Below, piece after piece: positions 1-9,093 of a stretch of 64,000 nucleotides of DNA; positions within the stretch are counted from its first letter, which is position 1; every line of letters begins with the position of its first letter. A program made the position numbers and the translations under genes. The stretch is from assembly GCF_013314895.1 (NCBI RefSeq), contig NZ_JABTYE010000005.1:124001-188000 (forward strand), written 5' to 3'. This DNA comes from Cupriavidus gilardii. GTDB taxonomy: Bacteria > Pseudomonadota > Gammaproteobacteria > Burkholderiales > Burkholderiaceae. The notes beneath the pieces were generated by a model. It was given only the letters and a program-made list of their open reading frames with translations. It made no database searches and had not been told where the DNA came from.

Positions 1-1896
1 GTGTCCGGCGCATTGGCGCCCGTGATGGATGCCTTGGCGGCGGTGCTTGCCGACCTGGCGGCCGGCCTGAATCCCGGCCCGACGCAATGGGCAAGACTGG
101 CGCAAGCCGTCGCCTCGCTGCCGATCGCGGCCAGCGCACGTGCCATCGTCGCCGTCCTGGGCCGGACGGCCGGGCCGCGGTCCTCGCCGTCCTCGCGCCA
201 GCTTGCCGCGACGCTGCTGCCCGAGACATTGAGCCCGCTCTCCATTGCACGCGCCCTGCCCGCCGCCGAGCAGCGCAAGGGGACAGGCCAGTTGCTGTGC
301 GGCGTCATGGCACGCGCGGACGATGAGGCCACCTTCGCCGCGCACTGGTCCGCACTGCTGGCGGCAGCCGCCGGCCAGATCGAGCGCGACGCTGCCTTTG
401 CTGCCCGCGTGTTCTGCGCCTTGCTGACGCTGCTGCCGGGCGGCCGCACCGCGAGCGCCTACTACCGCAGCCCTCCCTCGGCACCGACGTCGCTGCAGCA
501 TTGGCGCACGGTTCTCGGGGCGGCGGCGGCGCTGCCGGGCGATGCCGCCTTCGAGGTAGCGCGGTCGGCGGTCCACACCATGCAGTCCGCGGCGCTGGAC
601 GATCCCGATTGCGCTGCAGCGGCGACCGCGGCCGTGCTGGCGCATCTGCAGGGCTCGCCCATGCAGATCGCGCGACAGCTGCAAATACGCGCCGAGCTGC
701 TGCCCTGTCTGCCGCCCCGGCAGCAAGCGCAAGCATGGCGCGCCCTGTGGGATCAGGCCGAGCAGCACTCGCTGCCATCCGTCGCCATCGCGCTGGCCAA
801 TATTCTGCGGTTGAATCCTTGCGACCCGGTCGAGGGATGGCGCCGCGTGCAGAACTATTGTCTGAACGCCACCGCGCCAACGCCCGCGCAACGCGCCGCG
901 CTGCTGTGGCAGGCGAGCAGCCAATGCGCGCCCGGCACCGCCCACGCAGAGGCGCTGTTCGATGTGGCGAGCGACCTGGCGCTGCGCCATCATCAATTCC
1001 TGCCCCTGGTGCGATGGATCTATACCGATGACGACGAGCCCGCCGACCGGATCCTGTCCGTGATCGGGAAATTGCCCCTGGTGCCGCAGGCCCGCGCCTT
1101 CGCGGAATGGCTGCCGCAGCGCGGATGGCCCGACGAGCTGCTGCCCAGGCTGTTGCCGCTCGCGCAACAGCTGCAATCCGCGGGATGCTGGGCGGAACTG
1201 AGCGAGTTGGCCGCCGCCTGGGTGGTGCGCTGCAACGACATGGTGGAGAACGGCCCGAAACTGTTGCCGTCGATCCCGCACGCTGTCTTGCCACAAATGG
1301 CCGGCGACATGCTGGGCGTGCTGGAAACCGGCGTCTGCGCCAGTCACACGCCGAAATTGCTGGCCGGCATGGCGCAGCTGACTTGCGGCCTGTGGCTGCA
1401 ATCGCGCGCCCCGGAACTGGTCGATCGCGCCTGGGACCTGATCGACCGGCTCGACGCACAGACCGTCCGCAGCGCGATGGAGATGTTGTATCGCCTCAAG
1501 CAGCGTCCTCGCGGATGGCCGGGCGACGACACGTTGCTGCCGAGCGAATGCTGGGCGCGGCCGACCTTGCTGCGCGCCGCCGCGCTGGTGCAGGCCCGCT
1601 TCACCGCGGCCGAACGCCGGCGCTGGCTGCCGCGGCTGGTCGAGGCCGAAGGCCGGATGGGAGATTTCCGGCCGGACGTCGAGCGCGGCCGCTTCGATGC
1701 GGTCCGGCAGGCGATCTGGCAAATCGCTGCCACGCTGCCGCGCGATGCCATCGACTCGGTCTACAGCCGGTTCGCCCACTGGTTCAAGCCGGCCGCGCGC
1801 GATCCCCAGCACCTGGAAGCCTGGCTGCAGGCGTCCGCCAAATTTGCCGCCGGCGGACCGCCACGGCCGGACGGCAGTTCTTTCGGCCCCGGCTGA
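1..1896 (+). CDS. Helical-repeat hypothetical protein, probably 5'-truncated by the window
   Basis: The frame is open from the first base, so the GTG at position 1 is probably internal and the true N-terminus lies upstream. The visible 631 residues are Leu/Ala-rich amphipathic helices with no transmembrane segments, and no enzyme motif is recognisable. By eye it resembles the F-box-like protein encoded on the minus strand near 44-45.6 kb: both contain a stretch of the type GT-GQ...(20 residues)...HW and many helix pairs ending in LP. I suspect the two belong to one paralogous family. Function is unknown. The protein ends in a Gly/Pro-rich tail at a TGA. No partner gene is visible on the left. 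Confidence 0.6.
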   Translation: MSGALAPVMDALAAVLADLAAGLNPGPTQWARLAQAVASLPIAASARAIVAVLGRTAGPRSSPSSRQLAATLLPETLSPLSIARALPAAEQRKGTGQLLCGVMARADDEATFAAHWSALLAAAAGQIERDAAFAARVFCALLTLLPGGRTASAYYRSPPSAPTSLQHWRTVLGAAAALPGDAAFEVARSAVHTMQSAALDDPDCAAAATAAVLAHLQGSPMQIARQLQIRAELLPCLPPRQQAQAWRALWDQAEQHSLPSVAIALANILRLNPCDPVEGWRRVQNYCLNATAPTPAQRAALLWQASSQCAPGTAHAEALFDVASDLALRHHQFLPLVRWIYTDDDEPADRILSVIGKLPLVPQARAFAEWLPQRGWPDELLPRLLPLAQQLQSAGCWAELSELAAAWVVRCNDMVENGPKLLPSIPHAVLPQMAGDMLGVLETGVCASHTPKLLAGMAQLTCGLWLQSRAPELVDRAWDLIDRLDAQTVRSAMEMLYRLKQRPRGWPGDDTLLPSECWARPTLLRAAALVQARFTAAERRRWLPRLVEAEGRMGDFRPDVERGRFDAVRQAIWQIAATLPRDAIDSVYSRFAHWFKPAARDPQHLEAWLQASAKFAAGGPPRPDGSSFGPG

Positions 1897-1966
1897 GCGC
1901 CCAAGCGACGCCGTCCGCGCGCCGCGGTGCGGCGGCGCCCGCGCCGCCCGCCACGGCGCGACACCT

Positions 1967-1972
1967 TATAAT
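1967..1972 (+). promoter_or_regulatory. Putative -10 box upstream of folD
   Basis: A perfect TATAAT lies 112 bases before the folD start, in otherwise very GC-rich sequence. No convincing -35 element is seen 16-18 bases upstream, so this is only a candidate. Confidence 0.35.
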
Positions 1973-2083
1973 GTCCCCCTTTGCGACGGCAGACCTTGGC
2001 CATCGGCGCGCATGCCGGCCGGCTCGTCCCGTCGCTCCCCGATTTTCATCTCCCATCTCCCAGCCGCTTCTGCGTCCCCGCCC

Positions 2084-2935
2084 ATGCCTGCCCAATTGAT
2101 CGACGGCAACGCCCTTGCCAAGCAAATCCGTTCCGAAGCCGCCCAGCGCGCCGCCCGCCTGACCGAACGCGGTCACCAGCCGGGGCTGGCCGTGGTCCTG
2201 GTCGGCGAGGACCCGGCCAGCCAGGTCTATGTCCGCAACAAGGTCAAGGCATGCGAGGACAATGGTTTCTTCTCGTCGCTGGACCGCTATCCGGCCGATC
2301 TGTCCGAGGCCGATCTGCTGGCCCGCATCGACGAACTGAATCGCGACCCAAAAATCCACGGCATCCTCGTGCAGCTGCCGCTGCCCAGGCACATCGACAG
2401 CCACAAGGTACTGGAGGCGATCGCCCCGGAGAAGGACGTCGACGGCTTCCATGTCGCCAACGCCGGCGCGCTGATGACTGGCGCACCGCTGTTCCGTCCC
2501 TGCACGCCCTACGGCTGCATGAAGATGCTCGAGTCGATCCAGTACCCGCTGCGCGGCGCGCACGCGGTGGTGGTCGGCGCCTCGAACATCGTCGGCAAGC
2601 CGATGGCGATGCTGCTGCTGCAGGCCGGCGCCACCGTGACGATCTGCAATAGCAAGACGCGCGACCTCGGCGCCCATACCCGCCAGGCCGACGTGATCGT
2701 CGCGGCGGTCGGCCGCCGCAACCTGATCACGGCCGACATGGTCAAGCCCGGCGCGGTGGTGATCGATGTCGGCATGAACCGCGACGACGCCGGCAAGCTG
2801 TGCGGCGACGTGGACTTCGCCGGCGTGCGCGAAGTCGCCGGCCATATCACGCCGGTGCCCGGCGGCGTCGGCCCGATGACGATCACCATGCTGCTGATCA
2901 ATACGCTGGAGGCGGCCGAGCGCGCGGCGGGCTGA
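2084..2935 (+). CDS. folD: Bifunctional methylene-THF dehydrogenase / methenyl-THF cyclohydrolase FolD
   Basis: FolD interconverts 5,10-methylene-, 5,10-methenyl- and 10-formyl-tetrahydrofolate with NADP in the cytosol, supplying one-carbon units. The 283-residue product has the usual family length. Visible signatures are [14 protein letters not shown] at residues 49-62, containing the family's catalytic lysine (probably K55), the substrate-loop motif [19 protein letters not shown], the dinucleotide-binding stretch [14 protein letters not shown], and PGGVGPMT near residue 260. The start at 2084 matches the usual [12 protein letters not shown] N-terminus; the frame is open further upstream but that part is not FolD-like. 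No good Shine-Dalgarno precedes the ATG. It is followed by the 12-bp tandem repeat and then prlC. Confidence 0.96.
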   Translation: MPAQLIDGNALAKQIRSEAAQRAARLTERGHQPGLAVVLVGEDPASQVYVRNKVKACEDNGFFSSLDRYPADLSEADLLARIDELNRDPKIHGILVQLPLPRHIDSHKVLEAIAPEKDVDGFHVANAGALMTGAPLFRPCTPYGCMKMLESIQYPLRGAHAVVVGASNIVGKPMAMLLLQAGATVTICNSKTRDLGAHTRQADVIVAAVGRRNLITADMVKPGAVVIDVGMNRDDAGKLCGDVDFAGVREVAGHITPVPGGVGPMTITMLLINTLEAAERAAG

Positions 2936-2951
2936 GGCGAGCGCCGGTACA

Positions 2952-3059
2952 CTCGAAAACTCGCTCGAAAACTCGCTCGAAAACTCGCTCGAAAACTCGC
3001 TCGAAAACTCGCTCGAAAACTCGCTCGAAAACTCGCTCAAGAACTCGATCGATAGCTCG
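2952..3059. repeat. 12-bp tandem repeat array (7 perfect + 2 degenerate units)
   Basis: The unit CTCGAAAACTCG occurs seven times without change from 2952 to 3035, followed by two diverged units (3036-3047, 3048-3059). The array fills most of the gap between folD and prlC. Units are direct repeats with no spacers and no strong dyad symmetry. Both strands read through it as 4-residue peptide repeats, which is a trivial result of a 12-bp period. Confidence 0.95.
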
Positions 3060-3149
3060 CTCGGGGAAGCCGCCCGAAACCCACGCTGGAAAACCGCGGA
3101 TCCGCCCCAAGCTGCGGAATATCCGAACGTCACCGCCAACGAGAAAGCC

Positions 3150-5237
3150 ATGGACCAAGCCGACAAGAACGCCGCCAACCCGCTGCTCGATTTCAGCGAC
3201 CTGCCCCGCTTCGCCGAGATCCGCCCCGAGCATATCGGCCCGGCGCTGGACGTGCTGCTCGAAGCGGCCCAACGTGCCGTCGCGCTGGTCGAAGATCCGG
3301 CCCGGCCGGCGACCTGGGCCGATACCGTCGACACGCTGGAGCAGGCCACCGAGCCGCTGGGCCGCGCCTGGGGCGTGGTGGGCCATCTGAGCTCGGTCGC
3401 CGATACGCCCGCGCTGCGCCAGGCCCATGCCGAAAACCTGCCCCGCATGACCGAGTTCTGGTCCTCGCTGGGCCAGAATCTGGCGCTCTACGAAAAGTAC
3501 AAGGCGCTGGCCGCCAGCCCCGAGTACGCGACGCTGAGCCCGGCCCGCAAGCAGTTGCTCGATAACGAACTGCGCGGCTTCCGCCTCGGCGGCGCCGAGC
3601 TGCCCGAAGACCAGAAGCCGCGTTTCGCCGAAATCCAGGAAAAGCAGGCGCAACTGGGCAAGGCCTTTTCCGACCACGTGCTAGACGCGACCAACGCCTA
3701 TTCGCTGGTGATCGAAGACCCGGCCCGCCTGGCCGGCCTGCCGCCCGACACGCTCGAAGCGGCGCGCGAGGCCGCAGCCAAGGACGGCAAGGAAGGCTGG
3801 AAGTTCACGCTGCATTTCCCCTCGTATTTCCCGGTGCTGCAGTACGCCGACGACCGCGCGCTGCGCCAGACGCTGTACGAGGCCAACGTTACGCGCGCCT
3901 CCGAGCTGAGTCCGCAATACGGCACCGGCCAGGCCGATTGGGACAACACGGCCAATATGCGCGAGCAACTGGCGCTGCGTCGCGAAGAAGCGCGGATGCT
4001 GGGCTATGGCTCGTACGGCGAGGTGTCGCTGGTGCCCAAGATGGCCGATTCGCCGTCCGAGGTGCTGCGCTTCCTTGACGAGCTGGCCGCCAAGGCCCGC
4101 CCCTATGCCGAGCGCGACTGGGCCGAGCTGCGCGAATTCGCCGCGAAGGAATTGGGCCTGGCCGAACTCGCGCCGTGGGACGTCGCCTATGCGTCCGAGA
4201 AGCTGCGCCAGCAGCGCTATGCCTTCTCCGAGCACGAGGTCAAGCAATACTTCCCGGAGCCCAAGGTGCTCGAAGGCCTGTTCGGCGTCGTGCAGAAGCT
4301 GTTCTCGGTGCGCATTGCACCGGACGAGGCGCAGACCTGGCACAAGGACGTGCGCTTCTATCGCGTCACCACGCCGGACGGCGCGCTCCTCGCGCAGTTC
4401 TACCTGGACCTGTACGCGCGCGAAGGCAAGCGCGGCGGCGCCTGGATGGACGACGCGCGCGGCCGCCGCGAGCGCAGCGACGGCACCGTGCAGACGCCGG
4501 TCGCCTACCTGACCTGCAATTTCTCGCCGCCGGTCGGCGACAAGCCGGCGCTGTTCACGCACGACGAAGTCATCACGCTATTCCATGAGTTCGGCCACGG
4601 CCTGCACCACATGCTGACCCAGGTCGGCGAGCTGGGCGTGTCCGGCATCAACGGCGTCGAATGGGATGCGGTCGAGCTGCCCTCGCAGTTCATGGAGAAC
4701 TTCTGCTGGGAATACGAGGTGCTGGCCGATATGACGCGCCATGTCGACACCGGCGAGCCGCTGCCGCGGGCGCTGTTCGAGCGCATGCTGGCGGCCAGGA
4801 ATTTCCAGAACGGCATGATGACGCTGCGCCAGATCGTGTTCTCGGCCTTCGACATGCATCTGCACACGGACTTCGATCCGGATGGCGACAAGTCGGTGCT
4901 GGAACTGTCGCGCGAGATCAACGACCGCATTCACGTGGTGCCGCAGTACCCGCTGTCGCGCTGGCCGAACACCTTCAGCCATATCTTCGCCGGCGGCTAT
5001 GCGGCGGGCTACTACAGCTACAAGTGGGCCGAGGTGCTGTCGGCCGATGTCTACGCCGCCTTCGAGGAAGCCGCGCAGCTGACCGGCAGCGTGCTCGACA
5101 GCGAGACCGGCGCGCGCTATCACCGCGAGATCCTGTCGGTAGGCGGCAGCCGCCCGGCGATGGAATCGTTCACCGCGTTCCGCGGCCGGCCGCCGCAGAT
5201 CGACGCGCTGCTGCGCCACGGCGGGATGGCGGCATGA
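3150..5237 (+). CDS. prlC: Oligopeptidase A (M3 family zinc metallopeptidase)
   Basis: A cytosolic zinc endopeptidase that degrades short peptides, including cleaved signal peptides in E. coli. The 695-residue length fits family M3A. The zinc-binding HEFGH lies at residues 479-483 (HExxH), and the third ligand is expected in the downstream acidic stretch NGVEWDAVELPSQF. The C-terminal FAGGYAAGYYSYKWAEVLSAD segment typical of M3 peptidases is also present. The ATG at 3150 is preceded by a weak purine-rich site (GAGAAAG). Its stop overlaps the start of the exonuclease III gene (ATGA), so the two are probably co-transcribed and translationally coupled. Alternative M3 names (dipeptidyl carboxypeptidase) are less likely. 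Confidence 0.93.
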   Translation: MDQADKNAANPLLDFSDLPRFAEIRPEHIGPALDVLLEAAQRAVALVEDPARPATWADTVDTLEQATEPLGRAWGVVGHLSSVADTPALRQAHAENLPRMTEFWSSLGQNLALYEKYKALAASPEYATLSPARKQLLDNELRGFRLGGAELPEDQKPRFAEIQEKQAQLGKAFSDHVLDATNAYSLVIEDPARLAGLPPDTLEAAREAAAKDGKEGWKFTLHFPSYFPVLQYADDRALRQTLYEANVTRASELSPQYGTGQADWDNTANMREQLALRREEARMLGYGSYGEVSLVPKMADSPSEVLRFLDELAAKARPYAERDWAELREFAAKELGLAELAPWDVAYASEKLRQQRYAFSEHEVKQYFPEPKVLEGLFGVVQKLFSVRIAPDEAQTWHKDVRFYRVTTPDGALLAQFYLDLYAREGKRGGAWMDDARGRRERSDGTVQTPVAYLTCNFSPPVGDKPALFTHDEVITLFHEFGHGLHHMLTQVGELGVSGINGVEWDAVELPSQFMENFCWEYEVLADMTRHVDTGEPLPRALFERMLAARNFQNGMMTLRQIVFSAFDMHLHTDFDPDGDKSVLELSREINDRIHVVPQYPLSRWPNTFSHIFAGGYAAGYYSYKWAEVLSADVYAAFEEAAQLTGSVLDSETGARYHREILSVGGSRPAMESFTAFRGRPPQIDALLRHGGMAA

Positions 5238-6151
5238 GCGGCGCGCCGCACGACCTGCCGGGCGGCCTCGATGGGGCCGCTCCGGCCGCTCCAGCCGTTC
5301 CCGCGCCGGGCAGCACGCTGCCGCCACCCGTGCCCGCCACCGCGCCGGCCACGCTGCGGATCGCCTCGTGGAACGTCAACTCGCTGAAGATCCGGCTGCC
5401 GCAGGTGCTGGACTGGCTGATCGCGCAGGAGAACGCCGATACGCCGATCGACGCGCTGTGCCTGCAGGAACTGAAGCTGCCCGAGGACAAGTACCCGCTG
5501 GCGGAACTGGAGAGTGCCGGATTCCACAGCATCTTCGTCGGCCAGAAGACCTATAACGGCGTGGCGATCCTGGCGCGCAACACCACCATGCCGCCCGCCA
5601 CCGACGTGGTGCGCAATATCCCCGGCTTCGAAGACGAACAGCAGCGCGTGGTCGCCGGCACCTATGGCGACGTGCGCCTGATCTGCGCGTACTTTCCCAA
5701 TGGCCAGGCACCGGAGAGCGACAAGTTCGCCTACAAGCTGCGCTGGCTCGAGGCGCTGACCGCGTGGCTGCGCGAGGAGCTGCAGCGCTATCCGAAGCTG
5801 GCGCTGCTGGGCGACTTCAATATCGCGCCCGAAGACCGGGACGTGCACGACCCGGCGAAGTGGGAAGGCCAGAACCTGGTCTCGCCGCCCGAGCGCGCCG
5901 CCTTCCAGCGGCTGCTCGAACTGGGCTTCGCCGACGCCTTCCGGCTGTTCGAGCAGCCGGAGAAGAGCTTCTCGTGGTGGGACTACCGGATGCTGGCGTT
6001 CCGCCGCAATGCCGGCCTGCGGATCGACCATATCCTGCTGTCGCCGGCGCTGCGCGAGCGCTGCACGGACTGCACGATCGACCGCACGCCGCGCAAATGG
6101 GAACAGCCGTCGGACCATACGCCGGTGGTTGCCACGATGCGGCTGGGGTGA
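5234..6151 (+). CDS. xthA: Exonuclease III-type AP endonuclease
   Basis: An exonuclease/AP endonuclease of the Mg-dependent endonuclease-exonuclease-phosphatase superfamily, acting in base-excision repair. Motifs in order: ASWNVNSLKIR, LCLQELKLPEDKYP (catalytic Glu), GVAILAR, LLGDFNIAPEDRDVHDP, LRIDHILLSPAL and the terminal SDHTPVVA. Taken from the ATG that overlaps the prlC stop, the protein is 305 residues, about 40 longer than typical XthA. The extra N-terminus is Pro/Ala-rich, and an internal start just before the ASWNVNS core would give the usual size but has no obvious ATG. An intrinsic terminator follows 75 bases downstream. Confidence 0.93.
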   Translation: MSGAPHDLPGGLDGAAPAAPAVPAPGSTLPPPVPATAPATLRIASWNVNSLKIRLPQVLDWLIAQENADTPIDALCLQELKLPEDKYPLAELESAGFHSIFVGQKTYNGVAILARNTTMPPATDVVRNIPGFEDEQQRVVAGTYGDVRLICAYFPNGQAPESDKFAYKLRWLEALTAWLREELQRYPKLALLGDFNIAPEDRDVHDPAKWEGQNLVSPPERAAFQRLLELGFADAFRLFEQPEKSFSWWDYRMLAFRRNAGLRIDHILLSPALRERCTDCTIDRTPRKWEQPSDHTPVVATMRLG

Positions 6152-6226
6152 ACATCGGGGCCGTTGCGGCGATCGCTGCAGCGGCCGCTTGATCCTCCCC
6201 GAGCGGCCGACTCATCGGTCCCAACA

Positions 6227-6252
6227 CATCGCCCGCCCGGGGCGATGTTTTT
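6227..6252 (+). terminator. Intrinsic terminator after prlC-xthA
   Basis: Perfect 8-bp stem CATCGCCC/GGGCGATG with a 5-base loop, followed by five T residues. It separates xthA from the SulP gene. Confidence 0.85.
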
Positions 6253-6448
6253 CGAATGGCGGTGGCATCGCTTATCATGCGGGGCAGAGACTCTACCGAC
6301 GCGCCGGCCCACGAGCCGTCGCGCAGCCCCTCGGGCCCGCCATGCAAGCCTTGCAACCGCTTCCTTCCTTCGCCTTTCTTCCCGCCCGCCTGACGAACGT
6401 CGCCGGCGCCACTGACCTGCCGCGGGACGCCGTTCCCGCGACCCCGCG

Positions 6449-8347
6449 GTGACGGCCCCGGCGGTGAGCTGCCCCGCCCGCGGCTGGCAACGGCTGCTGC
6501 CGGCCTGGCGCCATCGCGTCACCACGGCGACGCTGCGCGCCGACATGCTGGCCGGCCTGCTCGGCGCGGTGCTGGTGCTGCCGCAGGGCGTGGCGTTCGC
6601 CACGTTGGCCGGGCTGCCGCCGCAATACGGCATCTACGCCGCGGTGGTGCCCTGCATCGTTGCCGCGCTGTTCGGCTCGAGCTGGCACGTGATGTCCGGC
6701 CCGACCAATGCGAATTCGCTGGCGCTGTTCGCGATGCTCAGCCCGATCGCCTTCGCCGGCAGTCCCGAATACATCAATCTGGCGCTGGTCGTCACGATCC
6801 TGGTCGGCGTGCTGCAACTGGCGGTCGGCACGCTGCGGCTCGGTTCGCTGGCCAATTTCATCTCGCCGTCGGTGCTGCTCGGCTTTACCTGCGGCGCGGC
6901 GTCGCTGATCGCGTTGTATGCGCTCAAGGATCTGTTCGGGCTGCAGGTGCCAACCGGCACCAGCGCCTTCGGGGTGGTGCGCCACCTGTTCGAACAGGCC
7001 GCCACCATCAACTGGAGCGCGGCGGCGGTAGGCGCCATGACGCTGGCCGTCACGCTGGCAGTCAAGCGCGTCTCGCGCCGGCTGCCGTTCATGCTGCTCG
7101 GGCTGCTGGCTGGCTTCGTCTGCGCCTGGCTGCTGAACCGCAGCGGCTGGGGCGGCGCGCATCATGTCGACGTGGTCGGTCCGATTCCGGCGGCCATTCC
7201 CCCTTTTCGCATTCCCGACATCCCCTGGGACCGCCTGTCCGACCTGCTCGGCATCGCCTCGGCGTTGACCATCGTCGCGCTCGGCCAGTCGATCTCGATC
7301 GCCAAGGCCGTCGCGCTGCGGTCGGGCCAGCACATCGACGCCAATCGGGAATTCATCGGCCAGGGGCTGTCGAATGTCGCCGGCGGCTTCTTCTCGGCCT
7401 ATATCTCCTGCGGCTCGCTCAATCGCTCGATGCCGAATTTCGAGGCCGGCGCGCAGACGCCGCTGGCCAGCGTGTTCTCCGCGCTGCTGCTGGTCGCGCT
7501 GGTCGCGGTCAGCGCGCCGCTGCTGGCGCAGATTCCGCTGGCGGCGATCGCGGCGATGCTGCTGCTGGTGGCGTGGGGGCTGTTCGATTTCGCGCGGCTG
7601 CGACGCATTGCGCGGCTCTCGCGCACGGAGTTCGCGATCGCGCTCGGCACCTTCGGCGCCACGCTGATGATCCGGCTGGAAATGGCCGTGCTGCTCGGTA
7701 CCGTGCTGTCGCTGGTGGCCTATCTATATCGGACGTCGCGGCCGGCGGTGCGTACGCTGGTGCCGGACGCCGACGATCCCGACCGGCGCTTCACGCCGCT
7801 GGACGAACTGCGCCGCCCGCAGCCGGAATGCCCGCAGTTGAAACTGATCCGGATGGAAGGCGCGATCTTCTTCGGCGCGGTTCAGTACGTCACCGACCGG
7901 CTGCACGAGGCGCGCGCGCAGATTCCCACGCAGACGCGCCTGCTGGCGATGACCAAGAGCATGAATTTCATCGACCTGGCCGGCGCGGAAATGTGGGAGG
8001 CAGAACTGGCCGAGCGCCGCGCGCTGGGCGGCGATCTCTATTTCCATCGTCCGCGCACGCAGGTGCTGCAGACCTGGGCGCAGACGGGGTTTATCGCCAA
8101 GCTCGGCGAGGACCATATCTTCGCCACGAAGCGGCACGCGCTGCACAGCATCGTGCCGACGCTGGATCCGCAGATCTGCGCGACATGTACGGTGCGGGTG
8201 TTCGAGGAGTGCCCGCACGAGGCCGCAAAACCGGCAGGATCAGGCGAGTTGGGCGAGTTGGGCGAGTCAGGCGAATCGGGCGAATCGGTTCAAGCCACCC
8301 GGCCGGAAGTCACAGCGGGCGCGATCGAAAAGACAAAGCGGGGATAA
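6449..8347 (+). CDS. SulP-family anion transporter with C-terminal STAS domain
   Basis: Inner-membrane SulP/SLC26-type permease (sulfate, bicarbonate or a dicarboxylate; substrate not predictable). The GTG start at 6449 places the core ADMLAGLLGAVLVLPQGVAF at about residues 31-50, and about ten hydrophobic segments run to roughly residue 430. A cytosolic STAS-like domain follows (about 460-570, around KLIRMEGAIFFGAVQYV and LAMTKSMNFIDLAG). The tail carries a Cys cluster, CATCTVRVFEECPH, and a low-complexity Gly-Glu-Ser/Leu repeat encoded by a 9-bp tandem repeat. Total length is 632 residues. A weak promoter candidate (TTCGAA, 16 bp, TATCAT at 6251-6278) follows the upstream terminator. Confidence 0.88.
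   Translation: MTAPAVSCPARGWQRLLPAWRHRVTTATLRADMLAGLLGAVLVLPQGVAFATLAGLPPQYGIYAAVVPCIVAALFGSSWHVMSGPTNANSLALFAMLSPIAFAGSPEYINLALVVTILVGVLQLAVGTLRLGSLANFISPSVLLGFTCGAASLIALYALKDLFGLQVPTGTSAFGVVRHLFEQAATINWSAAAVGAMTLAVTLAVKRVSRRLPFMLLGLLAGFVCAWLLNRSGWGGAHHVDVVGPIPAAIPPFRIPDIPWDRLSDLLGIASALTIVALGQSISIAKAVALRSGQHIDANREFIGQGLSNVAGGFFSAYISCGSLNRSMPNFEAGAQTPLASVFSALLLVALVAVSAPLLAQIPLAAIAAMLLLVAWGLFDFARLRRIARLSRTEFAIALGTFGATLMIRLEMAVLLGTVLSLVAYLYRTSRPAVRTLVPDADDPDRRFTPLDELRRPQPECPQLKLIRMEGAIFFGAVQYVTDRLHEARAQIPTQTRLLAMTKSMNFIDLAGAEMWEAELAERRALGGDLYFHRPRTQVLQTWAQTGFIAKLGEDHIFATKRHALHSIVPTLDPQICATCTVRVFEECPHEAAKPAGSGELGELGESGESGESVQATRPEVTAGAIEKTKRG
8243..8287. repeat. 9-bp tandem repeat inside the 3' end of the SulP gene
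   Basis: Five units of GGCGAGTTG-type sequence (two perfect, three diverged) encode a Gly-Glu-Leu/Ser tail. Being a multiple of three, changes in copy number would keep the reading frame. Confidence 0.85.
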
Positions 8348-8448
8348 GCGGAAATGAAAAACGCCGGTATGAAACCGGCGCCAGACTGGGTCCAGACGCA
8401 GCGCGCCCTGTTGCCCGGACCGTAGCGGTCCGATGCTGGCGCCCCTGC

Positions 8449-8712
8449 TCAGACGGGCGCCACGTGCGCGCGCTTGACCACGATGGGCTGCGGCACGCCC
8501 TGTTCGATCAACACGACTGCGGCGCGTTCGATGGTATCGCGGCCGGCGCGGAATGCTTCTTCGAGCGACAGCACCTGATCGGCGCTGAATCCTTCCCACA
8601 ATGCCTCGCGCGTGACCACGCAGGTCACCTTCTGGCCGTCGACAATGGCGTGAAACAGCAAGCCTTCGTTATTGATGTCATAACGATCTTGCTCCTGGAA
8701 TTTGATCTCCAT
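8449..8712 (-). CDS. DUF1488 family protein
   Basis: An 87-residue cytosolic protein with the DUF1488 pattern: MEIKFQEQDRY at the N-terminus, then FHAIVDGQKVTCVVTREAL and a C-terminal helix with a hydrophobic end. The biochemical role of the family is unknown. The start is fixed by a strong Shine-Dalgarno (GGAGGG) eight bases before the ATG; the frame is open further upstream but that part is not family-like. The gene is convergent with the SulP gene and transcribed away from the tRNA-Lys promoter. Confidence 0.85.
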   Translation of the reverse strand: MEIKFQEQDRYDINNEGLLFHAIVDGQKVTCVVTREALWEGFSADQVLSLEEAFRAGRDTIERAAVVLIEQGVPQPIVVKRAHVAPV

Positions 8713-8886
8713 CGGTACAGCCCTCCATTGCAAGTGAGTGGGCATCCTAACATGGGTCCCGCCGGCCTCGCAGAAAAGTCCTTTGCGAAGATCGGTCATC
8801 TGCCGAGACTGCCGCCGCCATCCCGAGTTCCCATTCGCACCCGCAAATTTTGTCACGCGAGCTGAAGCGGCAAGCCGCGCCGGGAT

Positions 8887-8914
8887 TTGACAACTTTACA
8901 AATAATGCTAGAAT
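8887..8914 (+). promoter_or_regulatory. Sigma-70 promoter of tRNA-Lys copy 1
   Basis: Perfect TTGACA (8887-8892), 16-bp spacer, TAGAAT (8909-8914), 14 bases before the tRNA. Confidence 0.85.
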
Positions 8915-8927
8915 CTCGGACTTCGTT

Positions 8928-9003
8928 GGGGCGTTAGCTCAGTTGGTAGAGCAGCGGACTCTTAATCCGTAGGTCGAGTGTTCGAGTCACTCACGCCCCA
9001 CCA
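8928..9003 (+). tRNA. tRNA-Lys (anticodon CTT), copy 1
   Basis: A 76-base cloverleaf with acceptor GGGGCGT/ACGCCCC, D-arm GCTC-GAGC, anticodon loop CTCTTAA (anticodon CTT), T-arm GAGTG-TTCGAGT-CACTC, and encoded CCA. It is identical to the copy at 11734-11809. It has its own promoter and terminator. Confidence 0.97.
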
Positions 9004-9016
9004 GCGAATATTGTAG

Positions 9017-9052
9017 AAAAGGCCGGGCTGCTTCGCAGCGCCGGCCTTTTTG
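9017..9052 (+). terminator. Terminator of tRNA-Lys copy 1
   Basis: Hairpin AAGGCCGG...CCGGCCTT with inner stem GCTGC-TTCG-GCAGC-type pairing, then five T residues. Confidence 0.85.
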
Positions 9053-9093
9053 TTTGGCATTTTGTCTGGCTGTAACCAGCGCACGCCGGACGT

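Noticed and set aside
2952..3059. Possible CRISPR array
   Set aside because: The units are contiguous 12-mers without spacers, and there are no cas genes.
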